Assembly: GCF_021165935.1 (NCBI RefSeq)
Contig: NZ_CP088953.1
Span: forward strand, 248,001 to 312,000
Origin: Microbulbifer elongatus
Lineage (GTDB): Bacteria; Pseudomonadota; Gammaproteobacteria; Pseudomonadales; Cellvibrionaceae
DNA: 64,000 bases
Reading direction: 5' to 3'
Shown here: piece by piece, positions 37,891 to 47,767 of the stretch
Layout: each line of letters opens with the position of its first letter
How positions within the stretch are numbered: position 1 is the stretch's first letter
Program-made: the position numbers and the translations under genes
Notes under the pieces: generated by a model
Told to the model about the DNA's origin: nothing
Seen by the model: only the letters and a program-made list of their open reading frames with translations
Database searches by the model: none

Positions 37891-38865
37891 ATGGACAAAC
37901 TCAGTCAGTTGCGGGAAATGACCGCCGTGGTTGCCGACACCGGCGACATCAATGCCATCCGCCAGTTCACTCCGCTGGATGCCACCACCAACCCTTCGCT
38001 GCTACTGAAGGCCGCGCAGCAGGCGGAATACCAACCGCTGATTGACGATGCCATCACCTGGGCGGCCAAACAGAACGGCAGCAGTGATGAGCAGATTGCC
38101 CTGTGTGGCGATCGCCTGGCCACCAAGATTGGCTACCAAATTCTGCAGATTGTGCCCGGCCGCATTTCCACCGAAGTGGATGCGCGCCTGTCGTTTGATA
38201 CCCAGGGCACCCTGGCCCGCGCGCGCCGCATCATGGACCTGTACGCGCAGATCGGCGTGGCGCCGGAGCGGGTACTGATCAAGGTCGCCTCCACCTGGGA
38301 GGGCATCAAGGCTGCAGAAATACTCGAGCGCGAAGGTGTGCACTGCAATCTGACCCTGCTGTTCAGCTTTGCCCAGGCCCGCGCCTGTGCTGATGCCGGC
38401 GTCACCCTGATCTCGCCGTTTGTTGGCCGCATTCTCGACTGGTACCTGCAGAATACCGATGCCACCGGCTTTGCGCCGGAAGAAGATCCCGGCGTGCAAT
38501 CCGTGCGCCGCATTTATCAGTTCTACAAAGAGCACGGTTTTGACACCACCGTCATGGGTGCGAGCTTCCGCAACACCGAGCAGATCGAGGCCCTGGCTGG
38601 CTGCGACAGCCTGACCATCAGCCCCAACCTGCTGGCGGAACTGGCCGATGACCAAGGTGCACTGCCCCGCGCACTCACCCCGGCGGCCAACGGTGGCCAG
38701 TCCTCCGCGCCGATTGGCGAAGGCGACTTCCGCTTCCAGCACAACGACGATGCCATGGCCCACGACAAGCTCGGTGAAGGTATCCGTAAATTTGTGGTGG
38801 ATCAGATTGCACTAAAAGAACAGCTCAAGGCCCGTGCCGCTCAGGCGCAGGGAGCACCTGCGTAA
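37891..38865 (+). CDS. tal: transaldolase
   Basis: 324 residues from the ATG at 37891 ([20 protein letters not shown]), which aligns with E. coli TalB; an in-frame ATG six codons earlier is less likely. [13 protein letters not shown] and [10 protein letters not shown] (catalytic Schiff-base Lys) identify the family. It moves a dihydroxyacetone unit between sugar phosphates in the pentose phosphate pathway. Its stop overlaps the xylB start (TAATG), so it is translationally coupled to xylose catabolism, which feeds xylulose 5-phosphate into the same pathway. Confidence 0.96.
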   Translation: MDKLSQLREMTAVVADTGDINAIRQFTPLDATTNPSLLLKAAQQAEYQPLIDDAITWAAKQNGSSDEQIALCGDRLATKIGYQILQIVPGRISTEVDARLSFDTQGTLARARRIMDLYAQIGVAPERVLIKVASTWEGIKAAEILEREGVHCNLTLLFSFAQARACADAGVTLISPFVGRILDWYLQNTDATGFAPEEDPGVQSVRRIYQFYKEHGFDTTVMGASFRNTEQIEALAGCDSLTISPNLLAELADDQGALPRALTPAANGGQSSAPIGEGDFRFQHNDDAMAHDKLGEGIRKFVVDQIALKEQLKARAAQAQGAPA

Positions 38866-40358
38866 TGAGCACCACCACGCAAAATGTTTTTCTCGGTATT
38901 GATGCTGGCACCCAGAGCCTGAAACTGCTCGCTTACGACGCGGATAAAAAAGAAATTCTGCACGTGAGTGCCGCACCACTGGAACTCATCAGCCGCGAAG
39001 ACGGCAGCCGCGAGCAGATCGCCGAATGGTGGCTGGATGCCCTGCGCCAGTGTATGAACGAACTGCCAGCCCAGATCAAAGGCCGGGTGCGCGGTATCGG
39101 CGTGTCCGGTCAGCAACACGGCTTTGTTCCGGTCAACAGCGCGGGGGAAGTGATTGCGCCGGTAAAGCTGTGGTGTGATACCAGCACCATTGCCGAGTGC
39201 GATGAAATCACCGGACGTTTTGGCGGCGTTGATCGTTGCATCGACACGGTGGGCAATCCGATCCTGCCCGGCTACACGGCCCCCAAAATTCTATGGCTAA
39301 AAAAGAATAATCCGGAGGCCTACGCAACCCTGGCGCATATTCTTCTGCCCCACGACTACCTGAATTTTTTCCTGACCGGAAAAATCTTCACCGAGTACGG
39401 CGATGCCTCCGGCACCGGCTATCTGAATATTCTGCGCCGGGAATACGATCGCGACATGCTTGCGGCGATAGACCCGGATCGCGATCTGCTGCCGCTGCTT
39501 CCACCACTGGTAGAAGCCCACAACACCATCGCGCTGGCCGAGAACATTGCGCGGGAGTTTGACCTCCCTGCCGACGTTATGGTCTCCAGCGGCGGCGGCG
39601 ACAATATGATGGCGGCCTTCGGTACCGGCTCCGTGACCCCTGGTGTACTGACCATGAGTCTCGGCACCTCGGGCACGCTATTCGCCTACAGCGACAAGCC
39701 GGCCATCGACCCCAACGGCGAACTCGCCGCTTTCTGTTCCTCCAGCGGTGGCTGGCTGCCCCTGCAGTGCACCATGAACTGCACCGTGGCCACGGAGCGC
39801 ACCCGCATGGCCCTGGGCAAATCCATTCCGGAGTGTGAACAGTTGCTGGCGGATTCAGCCCCCGGCGCGGACGGCCTGGTGAGCCTGCCGTTCTATAACG
39901 GCGAGCGAACCCCCAACCTGCCCCATGCCCGCGCCAGCCTGCACGGCATGAACGACAGCAATACCACCGCGGCCAATCTTTACCGCGCGGCCATGGAAGG
40001 GGCGACCTTCACCCTGCGCCGCGGCCTGGATGCCTTCAATCGCGCCGGCCAACAATTTACCGCCATTCGCCTTACCGGCGGCGGAGCAAAAAGCCCCCAC
40101 TGGCGGCAAATGGTGGCCGACGTATTCAACCTGCCGGTAGAAGTGCCGGCACAACAGGAAGGCGCGGCGTTTGGTGCGGCCATGCAGACGCTGTGGGCCT
40201 GCAGCGATGCCGGTGATCTCAACGCACTGATTGCGCAACACCTTGCGGTGGACGAGTCCCTCGGCTGCACACCGGACAGGGAAACCGCGGCAGCCTATCA
40301 AACCCACTATCAAAATTTTCTGGATCTGCTCAGTCAGCAGTATCCCCAACTTCAATAA
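38865..40358 (+). CDS. xylB: xylulokinase
   Basis: 497 residues, FGGY family: GIDAGTQSLKLLAYD binds phosphate, GVSGQQHGFVPV is the xylulose-binding motif, and RLTGGGAKSPHWRQMVADVF the C-terminal FGGY-type ATP site. It phosphorylates D-xylulose made by XylA. It sits between tal and xylA on one strand, 39 bp before xylA. Confidence 0.96.
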   Translation: MSTTTQNVFLGIDAGTQSLKLLAYDADKKEILHVSAAPLELISREDGSREQIAEWWLDALRQCMNELPAQIKGRVRGIGVSGQQHGFVPVNSAGEVIAPVKLWCDTSTIAECDEITGRFGGVDRCIDTVGNPILPGYTAPKILWLKKNNPEAYATLAHILLPHDYLNFFLTGKIFTEYGDASGTGYLNILRREYDRDMLAAIDPDRDLLPLLPPLVEAHNTIALAENIAREFDLPADVMVSSGGGDNMMAAFGTGSVTPGVLTMSLGTSGTLFAYSDKPAIDPNGELAAFCSSSGGWLPLQCTMNCTVATERTRMALGKSIPECEQLLADSAPGADGLVSLPFYNGERTPNLPHARASLHGMNDSNTTAANLYRAAMEGATFTLRRGLDAFNRAGQQFTAIRLTGGGAKSPHWRQMVADVFNLPVEVPAQQEGAAFGAAMQTLWACSDAGDLNALIAQHLAVDESLGCTPDRETAAAYQTHYQNFLDLLSQQYPQLQ

Positions 40359-40397
40359 AAATTGATCGCACAAGTTAGCGAATACTGGAGAGAAAAC

Positions 40398-41732
40398 ATG
40401 AGCAGAAACCTGTTTATCGGCGATAAAGAATACTTCCCGGAAGTCAGCCAGATTCAATTTGAGGGCCGCGAATCCGACAATCCGCTGGCATTCAAATTCT
40501 ACGATGCCAAAAAAGTCATCGGCGGCAAGACCATGGAAGAGCACCTGCGCTACGCGGTGTGCTACTGGCACACCTTCTGCGGCAAAGGCGCTGATCCGTT
40601 CGGCCGCGATACCCAGACCTTTGCCTGGGACGACGCCCCCAATCCCATGGCCGCAGCACAACAGCGTATGGATGCTGTATTCGAGTTTGCCACCAAACTG
40701 GGCGTGCCCTACTACTGCTTCCACGATGTCGACATGTCCCCGGAAGGCAGCACCGTTGCCGAAAGCGAAAGCAACCTGTCCAAACTGGTAGAGCTGGCCG
40801 CAGAGCGCCAGAAAGCCTCCGGCATGAAATTGCTGTGGGGCACCGCCAACCTGTTCAGCAACCCACGCTACATGAACGGCGGCGCCACCAACCCGGACTT
40901 CAATGTGGTTTCCTACGCGGCAAGCCAGGTCAAGGCTGCACTGGATGCCACCGTGGCACTGGGCGGTGAAAACTATGTATTCTGGGGCGGCCGCGAAGGC
41001 TATATCTGCCTGCAAAACGCCAATACAAAACTGGAACAGGAAAACCTCGCGCGCTTCCTGACCATGGCACGGGATTACGGCCGCTCCATCGGCTTCAAGG
41101 GCACCTTCCTGATCGAGCCCAAGCCCATGGAACCCACCAAGCACCAGTACGACTTCGACGCCCAGACCGTGATCGGCTTCCTGCGCCACTATGGCCTGGA
41201 CAAGGATTTCGCGCTCAATATCGAAGCCAACCACGCCACCCTCGCCGGCCACACCTTTGCCCACGAACTGCAGATGTGTGCTGATGCCAACATGCTGGGC
41301 TCCATCGATGCCAACCGCGGTGATTATCAGAACGGCTGGGATACCGACCAGTTCCCCACCGACATCTACGATGCGGTACACGGCATGATGGTGGTTCTGG
41401 AAAACGGCGGTTTCAAAACCGGCGGTCTAAACTTTGATGCCAAGGTACGCCGTGAATCCATTGATATGGAGGATATCTTCCTGGGCCACATCGGCGGCAT
41501 GGACACCTTCGCCCGCGGCCTGGAAATCGCCAACCGAATTCTCACCGAATCTCCCTACAAAAACTGGAAAGCACAGCGTTATGCCAGCTTCGATAGGGGG
41601 AACGGCAAGGCGTTTACCGAAGGTAAATTGAGCCTGACAGACCTGCGTAACCTGGCCGCCGAGAATGGTGAGCCCCCCGCCACCAGTGGCAAGCAGGAGC
41701 TGTATGAGAACCTGATTAATCAATACATCTGA
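40398..41732 (+). CDS. xylA: xylose isomerase
   Basis: 444 residues from the ATG at 40398, preceded by GGAGAG at 6 bp; an upstream TTG in the same frame is unlikely. [37 protein letters not shown] and [14 protein letters not shown] contain the catalytic His/Asp and metal ligands of class II xylose isomerase. It converts D-xylose to D-xylulose. No xylose transporter is in this operon. Confidence 0.97.
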   Translation: MSRNLFIGDKEYFPEVSQIQFEGRESDNPLAFKFYDAKKVIGGKTMEEHLRYAVCYWHTFCGKGADPFGRDTQTFAWDDAPNPMAAAQQRMDAVFEFATKLGVPYYCFHDVDMSPEGSTVAESESNLSKLVELAAERQKASGMKLLWGTANLFSNPRYMNGGATNPDFNVVSYAASQVKAALDATVALGGENYVFWGGREGYICLQNANTKLEQENLARFLTMARDYGRSIGFKGTFLIEPKPMEPTKHQYDFDAQTVIGFLRHYGLDKDFALNIEANHATLAGHTFAHELQMCADANMLGSIDANRGDYQNGWDTDQFPTDIYDAVHGMMVVLENGGFKTGGLNFDAKVRRESIDMEDIFLGHIGGMDTFARGLEIANRILTESPYKNWKAQRYASFDRGNGKAFTEGKLSLTDLRNLAAENGEPPATSGKQELYENLINQYI

Positions 41733-41742
41733 GTAACGCTTT

Positions 41743-41871
41743 AAAACTACTGCGCGGGCGCCTGGCGGCGTTCGGCAGTACTGGAACGCCAGGCCGTTCG
41801 GGGTATACATATACCCGAGTACACGACAGTCCCCGCGCGCTGGTGGCCATCACCAGTAACCCGCTTGCTAC
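41743..41871 (+). repeat. intergenic repeat, copy 2 (after xylA)
   Basis: About 129 bp beginning 11 bp after the xylA stop, homologous to 6104-6217. Its centre contains GGCGTTC...GAACGCC (7-bp dyad) and GGGTAT...ATACCC, so it would fold into adjacent hairpins. It has no T-tail or ORF. Confidence 0.7.
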
Positions 41872-41981
41872 TCTACCCCGCCTGACCTTTCACATCCTTT
41901 TCACAATTCGCTGATAACCTCGGTTGGACACCGCCAGTTAAACGAGGCGGACATAGGTTGGCGCTGGCGAGGATTGTGCCC

Positions 41982-42500
41982 ATGAATGCTGAGGGGTTGG
42001 AAAAGGCGGAACAGATCACCACCTGCGACAGTGTGGTAGACCTGATGCCACGCCTGCGCTCCTATGTCGCAGCGCGCACGCCCACTCCCGATCTGGCGGA
42101 TGACGTAGTGCAGGAGACTTGCCTGCGCACACTCAAACACAAAGATTTATCCCGTGTTACCCACCCCTTCGCCTACATGATTAAGGTCGCGCGCTCGGTG
42201 ATGTACGAGCACTGGAAAGCGACCCCGGTTACGGATGTGGATATTTCCGCGCTTGAGGTCGAGGACGAGCGCACATCTCTTGAGGAGCAGCACCTGCACC
42301 GCGAAAAACTCGCAGCCATGGCTGAAGCGCTGGCGAAGATGCCGCCCCTACGCCGACGTGTGTTTGAGATGCGCCGTGTGCAAGGAATGAGTCGCCAGGA
42401 CATTGCGGCGGCGCTGGATCTCAACCTTGAGGCGATAAAAAAACACATCAACCGGGCGATGGTGGACATCACCCTGCATGTTGAACAACAGGGTTGGTAG
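41982..42500 (+). CDS. ECF sigma factor, FecI type
   Basis: 172 residues from the ATG at 41982 (GAGG about 9 bp upstream). Region 2 is seen in ADDVVQETCLRTL and HPFAYMIKVARSVMYEHW. Region 4 (MPPLRRRVFEMRRVQGMSRQ, then DIAAALDLNLEAIKKHI) is a normal helix-turn-helix. It is followed by a FecR-like anti-sigma gene and a TonB receptor with a signalling domain. This gives a complete surface-to-sigma relay in which substrate binding outside the cell releases the sigma factor. Confidence 0.9.
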   Translation: MNAEGLEKAEQITTCDSVVDLMPRLRSYVAARTPTPDLADDVVQETCLRTLKHKDLSRVTHPFAYMIKVARSVMYEHWKATPVTDVDISALEVEDERTSLEEQHLHREKLAAMAEALAKMPPLRRRVFEMRRVQGMSRQDIAAALDLNLEAIKKHINRAMVDITLHVEQQGW

Positions 42501-42605
42501 CGCGATTGATGTCCCCGTTAGCGCTTTCGTTACGTCTCTCTACCGGTAAACGTGGCAACGAGGTGCCTGCCCATAAGATTTCCACCCCCGCAAGACATGG
42601 TGTTA

Positions 42606-43613
42606 ATGGACAGTAAGATCCTGGAGCAGGCCGCCGACTGGTTGGACCTGGAAGATGAAATGACCAGCGCACAGCAGGAGGCATTTGCGCGCTGGTACGC
42701 TGTGCCCACGCACGCTGAAGCCTACCGCGCTGTACGCAGTTGCACCGGGCGAGATGATCTTGCGAAGGCCTTAGCGCTTGCGCAGATGCCCGATTCGCAG
42801 GCACCCTCCCGTTCTTCGAAAGCACGTATTTTGCAAACTTCTCAAACGCCTACCAACCGGTGGCCGGAGATAAAAATATCGCTTGCCGCCGCCGCTTGTC
42901 TGTTGCTAACGCTATTGCTAATCCATGCGACCAGCGGCCGGGACGTTCCGAACACCGGCACACACATCGCCGCCAGTCCAGAGGATATGTCCACTCGCAC
43001 GCTGGCGGCTCCAGTAGGAGCCCCCGCTTCCGAGGTACTGGCAGACGGCTCCCTTGTGCACCTCAACGCCGACAGCGCGCTGGATTTCAGCCAGAGCGCC
43101 AACGAGCGCCACGTCAGTCTGACCCGCGGACAGGTGTTTTTTCGTGTTGCCCCCGACCGTGCGCGCCCCTTCACCATCGACAGTGGCACTGCCAGTATCC
43201 GCGTAGTGGGCACTGCGTTCGACGTGGAGCGCCTGGGAGATTCGGTATTGGTAGCCGTATACGAGGGTATAGTGCAGGTGCGTGGCGACCGTATGGTGGA
43301 AATGCGCAGTGGTGAGCGCGTGCAGATACATGCCGGCGTCCTCGGTCCGGTAACACAAAGTGTGAAGGATGTTTCACCGGATTGGCGCTCAGGCTGGCTC
43401 GAGGTACGCGGCGAACCGCTGGGACAAGTATTGGCGCGCTTCCAGCGCTATAGCGAGCGCCTTCTACTTCTCGAGGGCGATATCGGCAACGACGTTCGCG
43501 TCAGCGGGCGCTTTCGACTGAATGCGCCAGAGGCCTCGCTGCGGTTATTGGCAGAGGCCCACGGGCTCACGCTGTCGTCCTCTGGGGAGGCTTTGCGCTT
43601 GCGGTCCCGCTAA
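42606..43613 (+). CDS. FecR-family anti-sigma factor/regulator
   Basis: 335 residues from the ATG at 42606; an ATG three codons earlier is also possible. The N-terminal cytoplasmic part (ILEQAADWLDLEDEMTSAQQ, then FARWYAVPTHAEAYR) is the DUF4880/FecR domain. One membrane helix (LAAAACLLLTLLLI) follows near residue 110. The periplasmic FecR domain has LADGSLVHLNADSAL, SLTRGQVFFRV and VVGTAFDVE. The C-terminal STN-like segment would contact the receptor. It holds the FecI-type sigma at the membrane until the receptor signals. Confidence 0.9.
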   Translation: MDSKILEQAADWLDLEDEMTSAQQEAFARWYAVPTHAEAYRAVRSCTGRDDLAKALALAQMPDSQAPSRSSKARILQTSQTPTNRWPEIKISLAAAACLLLTLLLIHATSGRDVPNTGTHIAASPEDMSTRTLAAPVGAPASEVLADGSLVHLNADSALDFSQSANERHVSLTRGQVFFRVAPDRARPFTIDSGTASIRVVGTAFDVERLGDSVLVAVYEGIVQVRGDRMVEMRSGERVQIHAGVLGPVTQSVKDVSPDWRSGWLEVRGEPLGQVLARFQRYSERLLLLEGDIGNDVRVSGRFRLNAPEASLRLLAEAHGLTLSSSGEALRLRSR

Positions 43614-43734
43614 GGCACAGCTCTCGCACCGACACCATCGACCGCCGCCAGATTCATCTCCCGGTTATAACGCCGCCCTAGCATGCAAGCTTGGAAATCC
43701 GGGCGGCCCGCGTCCTTCTTTAGTGTGAAAGATC

Positions 43735-46677
43735 ATGCCACGGAAACAAACAGGACTGCGCAGGCCGCACCGCGCGGCGCGACGAAACTCAGCTGCCGGC
43801 CTTCTTCTCGCAGCGGTGTTACAGATTAACCCCTGCCTCGGCGCCGCACCGATAGTGCGACCGATATCTATCCCTGCCGGCCCTCTGGCAGCAGCACTGG
43901 AATCCCTGTCGCAACGTTATGAAACCCCTTTTGCGGTAGACAGCCGCGTGATCGACGCCCGTATTTCCGCCCCACTGAAAGGCTACTTCACTCTGGAGGC
44001 AGCGCTGGCGCAGCTGCTTGCGGGCTCCGGCCTAAGGTTCAAACTGTCGCCAGCCGGGGTGATCATTACTGAAGCTGCGCAAGACACTGCGGACTCAGAA
44101 ATCATTGAGGAGTTCGAGGTCACCGGCATCAGCCACAGGGTGGATACCGGCCATGCGCTCAAACACCAGGCACTGGAAGTGACGGAGATAGTGACCGCGT
44201 GGGATATGGCGCACTATCCTGACAGCACTGCGGTCGCGGCGCTGCAGCGAGTGCCCGGGGTGGCGATCCAGCGGGAGTCCGGTGAAGGGCGCCAAGTAAG
44301 CCTGCGCGGACTGCGCCCCGACTTTACGCAAGTCACAGTAAATGGCATGCCGGTGCTGGTGGATTCCGACTCCCCGATGGATAGCCGCACCCAGAAGCAA
44401 CGGGACCGGGCCTTCGATCTAAATGTGTTTTCCGCCGGTCTGTTCGATCGCGCTACAGTACGCAAGTCCTATTCCTCCCGGGAGGCGCCGGGAGGCATCG
44501 CCGGCACGGTGGCACTGGAGACAGTGCGGCCATTAGAGGACGGCCCCCACCCTCTGTACCTGTCCGCGAGTGGTGGCTGGAATGAATACGTGGAGGGTGG
44601 CGACCAGCAGTGGGCTGCGCAGTGGCGCGAACGCTGGCCACTCGGTGAGGAACAGGAATGGGGACTGGCTCTGGCGTTGTCTCATGATCAACGCGCTCTC
44701 GAAGAACGGGGCACCAATACCTTCCGCTGGCAACAAAGCGCAGCGAACGGCGCGGACCTCAGCGCCCTGCCTGACGACGTCCGCGTCGCCTGGGAACGCG
44801 GCGACCTGGTGGTGCCTCGCGGCAACCGCCACTCTCTCTGGCGTAATCATCAGGAGCGATATGGCGCGGCGCTAGCGTTGCTATATCAGCGGCAACGGCA
44901 GCGGCTGGAGTTGGACCTGCTTTACGGTCGTCTGGACAGCGACCGCGACGAATTCCATCTATATCCCCGAGGCGAGCATTCGACACCGGTGATCCCCGGG
45001 CACACTAAAATCACCCAGGCAGAAGTCAGCGACAGCGGTGAACTGCTGTTCGCAGATTATACCCAGGCAGAGATCGCCACCGAGAGCCGCTACCAACATA
45101 CCTCTACGGATTACCGCCAGGTGGTACTGAGTGGCGACCATGGCCTGAGCGAGCTACTGGCACTTCACTGGCGAGTCGGCTGGCAGGCCTCGGACTTCGA
45201 TATTCCCGTCAGTCACAAAGCGTACTTGCAGAGGGTGGGGGATGTATCCATCGATTACCGCAGCGACCGCTTCTGGCCCACGATCAAGTATGCCGATGAT
45301 CTCATGGACCTGAACTTCTGGGCCTTGACGGAAATAGACCTGGAAACCTACAGAGCAGCCGCCGAGTACCAAGACCTTGAGCTGGTTCTTACCCATCGCC
45401 CAGCAAATACCTGGACAATAGAGTTCGGCCTGCGCCAGACCCGTTTCCACAGCCGCAGCGATCTACTAAGGCGTAACAACCTGCCCATCGATGGACTGCC
45501 CATCTCTTTACACGCAAGCCACCCCACGTGGATCCGAGAGGTCGATGCCCACCCCGCCGCCACCTGGCCCGCTGTCGACGACAACCTTGCGCTGGCTGGA
45601 ATCGACCTGACACCCTATCAGGGCTTCCGTGGCGAGGGTATTACTGAAGACGACCGCGACGGGGTTTTGGAGCTGCAGCGTGCGGCCTTCACCGCGCTGA
45701 CATTTAACGGCGGACGGGTACACGCCAGCGCGGCGCTTCGCGCGCTTACTCTAGACACCCGCGTGTACGCCACCACCCGACTTGTCACCGGCGGCATAGA
45801 AAAAGTGGATAGCGCCACCGGCGACAACGCTTATAACACTCTACTGCCGAGCGCGAACCTGTCTATAGAGCTCAGCGATACCTGGCAGTTGCGCACCGGT
45901 CTATCGCGTAATATTGCGTATCCTTTGCTGGATGATCTTACCGGTACTCCCACGGCGCAGGAAGAGTACGGCACCCTTTTCCTCCCGAACCCGACTCTCT
46001 CCCCCTACACATCCGATAATATGGATCTGGAGTTGACCGGCAGTCATGGCGCCGCCGACATCCTCTCTGTGGGTCTATTTCACAAGTCTATTTCCGACTT
46101 TATCGTGGCGAGGCAGTTCAACTACGGCGCTGTTGTCGACGACACCACCCCTTTGAACGCACCCCCGACCGAGCCGGTACTCGCGGCGGTGCGTATGGAG
46201 AATGCCGAAAACGCGACACTGGCGGGACTGGAGGCCGCTGCAACCCTACGTTATGGCGAGCTCGGAGTCAGCGGGCACTACACCTTCACTGACGGCGAAG
46301 TCGACTACTATGATGCGCGCACCGGTACGCGCCTGTTTGCCAAGCCCTTTCCGCACCTGTCGCGACACACCGCGCACGCCGCTCTGTTCTACGAGGGGCG
46401 GCGACTCAACGCCAGACTCGCTGCCACCTATCGCGCAGGGCATATTCTGCGAGTCGACAGCCAGACGCTCGCCCAGGAGGATGAAACCGGCTTTCACCCC
46501 ACTACCCACGTGGACGCTCTACTGGCCTACAAAGCAGGGGCTCACTGGGAGTGGCGGCTGGAAGGCACGAATCTCACCAACACGCGGGTCGAGCAGTACA
46601 GTGACTCTAGCGACCGCCTGTACAACACCACCACAACCGGCCGCAGCCTGCGCTTGGCGGTGGTCTACCGCCGCTGA
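43735..46677 (+). CDS. TonB-dependent receptor with N-terminal STN signalling domain
   Basis: 980 residues. A signal peptide ends near CLGAAP. The STN domain (about 40-115: ISIPAGPLAAALESLSQRYE, DARISAPLKGYFTLEAALAQ) contacts FecR. The plug (ALQRVPGVAIQRESGEGRQV, then SLRGLRPDFTQVTVNGM) and a large barrel ending SLRLAVVYRR follow. It should import a ligand and trigger the sigma/anti-sigma pair upstream. The plug is very like that of the receptor at 47768-50494 and the C-terminal EQYSDSSDRLYNTT is shared, so the two are paralogues. Ligand unknown. Confidence 0.9.
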   Translation: MPRKQTGLRRPHRAARRNSAAGLLLAAVLQINPCLGAAPIVRPISIPAGPLAAALESLSQRYETPFAVDSRVIDARISAPLKGYFTLEAALAQLLAGSGLRFKLSPAGVIITEAAQDTADSEIIEEFEVTGISHRVDTGHALKHQALEVTEIVTAWDMAHYPDSTAVAALQRVPGVAIQRESGEGRQVSLRGLRPDFTQVTVNGMPVLVDSDSPMDSRTQKQRDRAFDLNVFSAGLFDRATVRKSYSSREAPGGIAGTVALETVRPLEDGPHPLYLSASGGWNEYVEGGDQQWAAQWRERWPLGEEQEWGLALALSHDQRALEERGTNTFRWQQSAANGADLSALPDDVRVAWERGDLVVPRGNRHSLWRNHQERYGAALALLYQRQRQRLELDLLYGRLDSDRDEFHLYPRGEHSTPVIPGHTKITQAEVSDSGELLFADYTQAEIATESRYQHTSTDYRQVVLSGDHGLSELLALHWRVGWQASDFDIPVSHKAYLQRVGDVSIDYRSDRFWPTIKYADDLMDLNFWALTEIDLETYRAAAEYQDLELVLTHRPANTWTIEFGLRQTRFHSRSDLLRRNNLPIDGLPISLHASHPTWIREVDAHPAATWPAVDDNLALAGIDLTPYQGFRGEGITEDDRDGVLELQRAAFTALTFNGGRVHASAALRALTLDTRVYATTRLVTGGIEKVDSATGDNAYNTLLPSANLSIELSDTWQLRTGLSRNIAYPLLDDLTGTPTAQEEYGTLFLPNPTLSPYTSDNMDLELTGSHGAADILSVGLFHKSISDFIVARQFNYGAVVDDTTPLNAPPTEPVLAAVRMENAENATLAGLEAAATLRYGELGVSGHYTFTDGEVDYYDARTGTRLFAKPFPHLSRHTAHAALFYEGRRLNARLAATYRAGHILRVDSQTLAQEDETGFHPTTHVDALLAYKAGAHWEWRLEGTNLTNTRVEQYSDSSDRLYNTTTTGRSLRLAVVYRR

Positions 46678-46702
46678 TAACTGCGCTAACGGCGTCCCCG
46701 CC

Positions 46703-47518
46703 TCAATACACGTCCAGATAAAAAAGGTCCTGCAGGGTGAGCGCGGGATCCTGCAGATAATCCGGGTTACGGGCACAGGTATTTTCGGTCGCATCGATCA
46801 CACCGCCAATCACTTGGCCACCATCGACCCGGCATACTGTGCGCTGATGTGGGCGCAATTCACGGGTCAAGGGGTTTTGCGAACCGGGAAACACACTGGC
46901 CATCCCCACTTCCGCAAGATCCCTGGTCTGAGGTGACCAGGTTTCACCCGGTCCGCGAGGGTCTTTCCAGTAAAAGCAGTAGTCCCCGCTAAAAAACGCC
47001 CAGGCGTCGGCGGAGGCGCGGGCACGCTGATCGTGGTAACTGCCGTGGGAATATTTACCCACATATACCAGCGGATGGTTACCATCCATTTCCGCCATAT
47101 CCGGCGTGATGGTATAGCGGCCATTGTGCTGGCTATAGGTGATGTGGCGGAGGTTGCCGTCAACGAGATGTACCGATACGTTTTCCCAGTCGTCCACATG
47201 GGCACCGCCGAAAGTGGAGCAGGCATTCTGGTTTCCGTAATAAGCCCAGTAAGTGATCAACTGGTGCTCGCGGCCATTCACAGTCTCACCGTAGGTTTCG
47301 GTAAATACCGGTGGAGCACTCGCGATGAATGCAGACTTGCTGACACAATCGCCGCTATTGCCACCAGCGGCAGGCCACGTTGGCCAGCACTGCAAGTCGC
47401 TACGGAGTTTGAACAATGGGCGGAAATCTTCAACCGTATTACCCGCGGCGGATGCCGCTGTGCCAGCGAGCGAGAGTAGCACTAACAGACAAGACGAAAT
47501 TAATTGCTGTAGTTTCAT
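46703..47518 (-). CDS. secreted NPP1/necrosis-inducing-like protein
   Basis: 271 residues with GAGGAAA before the ATG and a signal peptide ending near AASA. The central AHVDDWENVSVHLVDG plus VGKYSHGSYHDQRA resemble the His-Asp-Trp-Glu metal site of NLP/NPP1 proteins and Vps62-like proteins. About seven Cys suggest disulphides. NLPs bind plant sphingolipids and form pores; the assignment is based on short motifs only. It is convergent with the STN receptor gene and downstream of the second receptor on the minus strand, after a terminator. Confidence 0.55.
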   Translation of the reverse strand: MKLQQLISSCLLVLLSLAGTAASAAGNTVEDFRPLFKLRSDLQCWPTWPAAGGNSGDCVSKSAFIASAPPVFTETYGETVNGREHQLITYWAYYGNQNACSTFGGAHVDDWENVSVHLVDGNLRHITYSQHNGRYTITPDMAEMDGNHPLVYVGKYSHGSYHDQRARASADAWAFFSGDYCFYWKDPRGPGETWSPQTRDLAEVGMASVFPGSQNPLTRELRPHQRTVCRVDGGQVIGGVIDATENTCARNPDYLQDPALTLQDLFYLDVY

Positions 47519-47714
47519 GAGGTTTCCTCAAAGATTGGGCTTTATATTTCACGTTTGAGCACCATCGTGCTCAGCATAAAAGACGTCGACAACCCGTGAG
47601 AGGTGACACTCCGTTACATGAACTTTTCGCGAATAAAATAAAACACTGGATGAGTCGTCCCCGATTCCCGCACCACTGAAATGCTCGAAAACAAAGGACT
47701 CTACTAGAAAATTT

Positions 47715-47748
47715 GAAAAAAGCCGGCGACACGTTACCGTGCGCCGGC
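47715..47748 (-). terminator. terminator of the second TonB receptor gene
   Basis: On the minus strand a 7-bp GCCGGCG/CGCCGGC stem with an inner CACG/CGTG stem is followed by T6. It lies 20 bp after the stop at 47768. Confidence 0.85.
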
Positions 47749-47767
47749 CAAGGAAGGGAGAGACCAA

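Noticed and set aside
39855..41381. 508-codon antisense frame over xylB/xylA
   Set aside because: Opposite two clear enzymes with intact motifs; its composition is that of a shadow frame.
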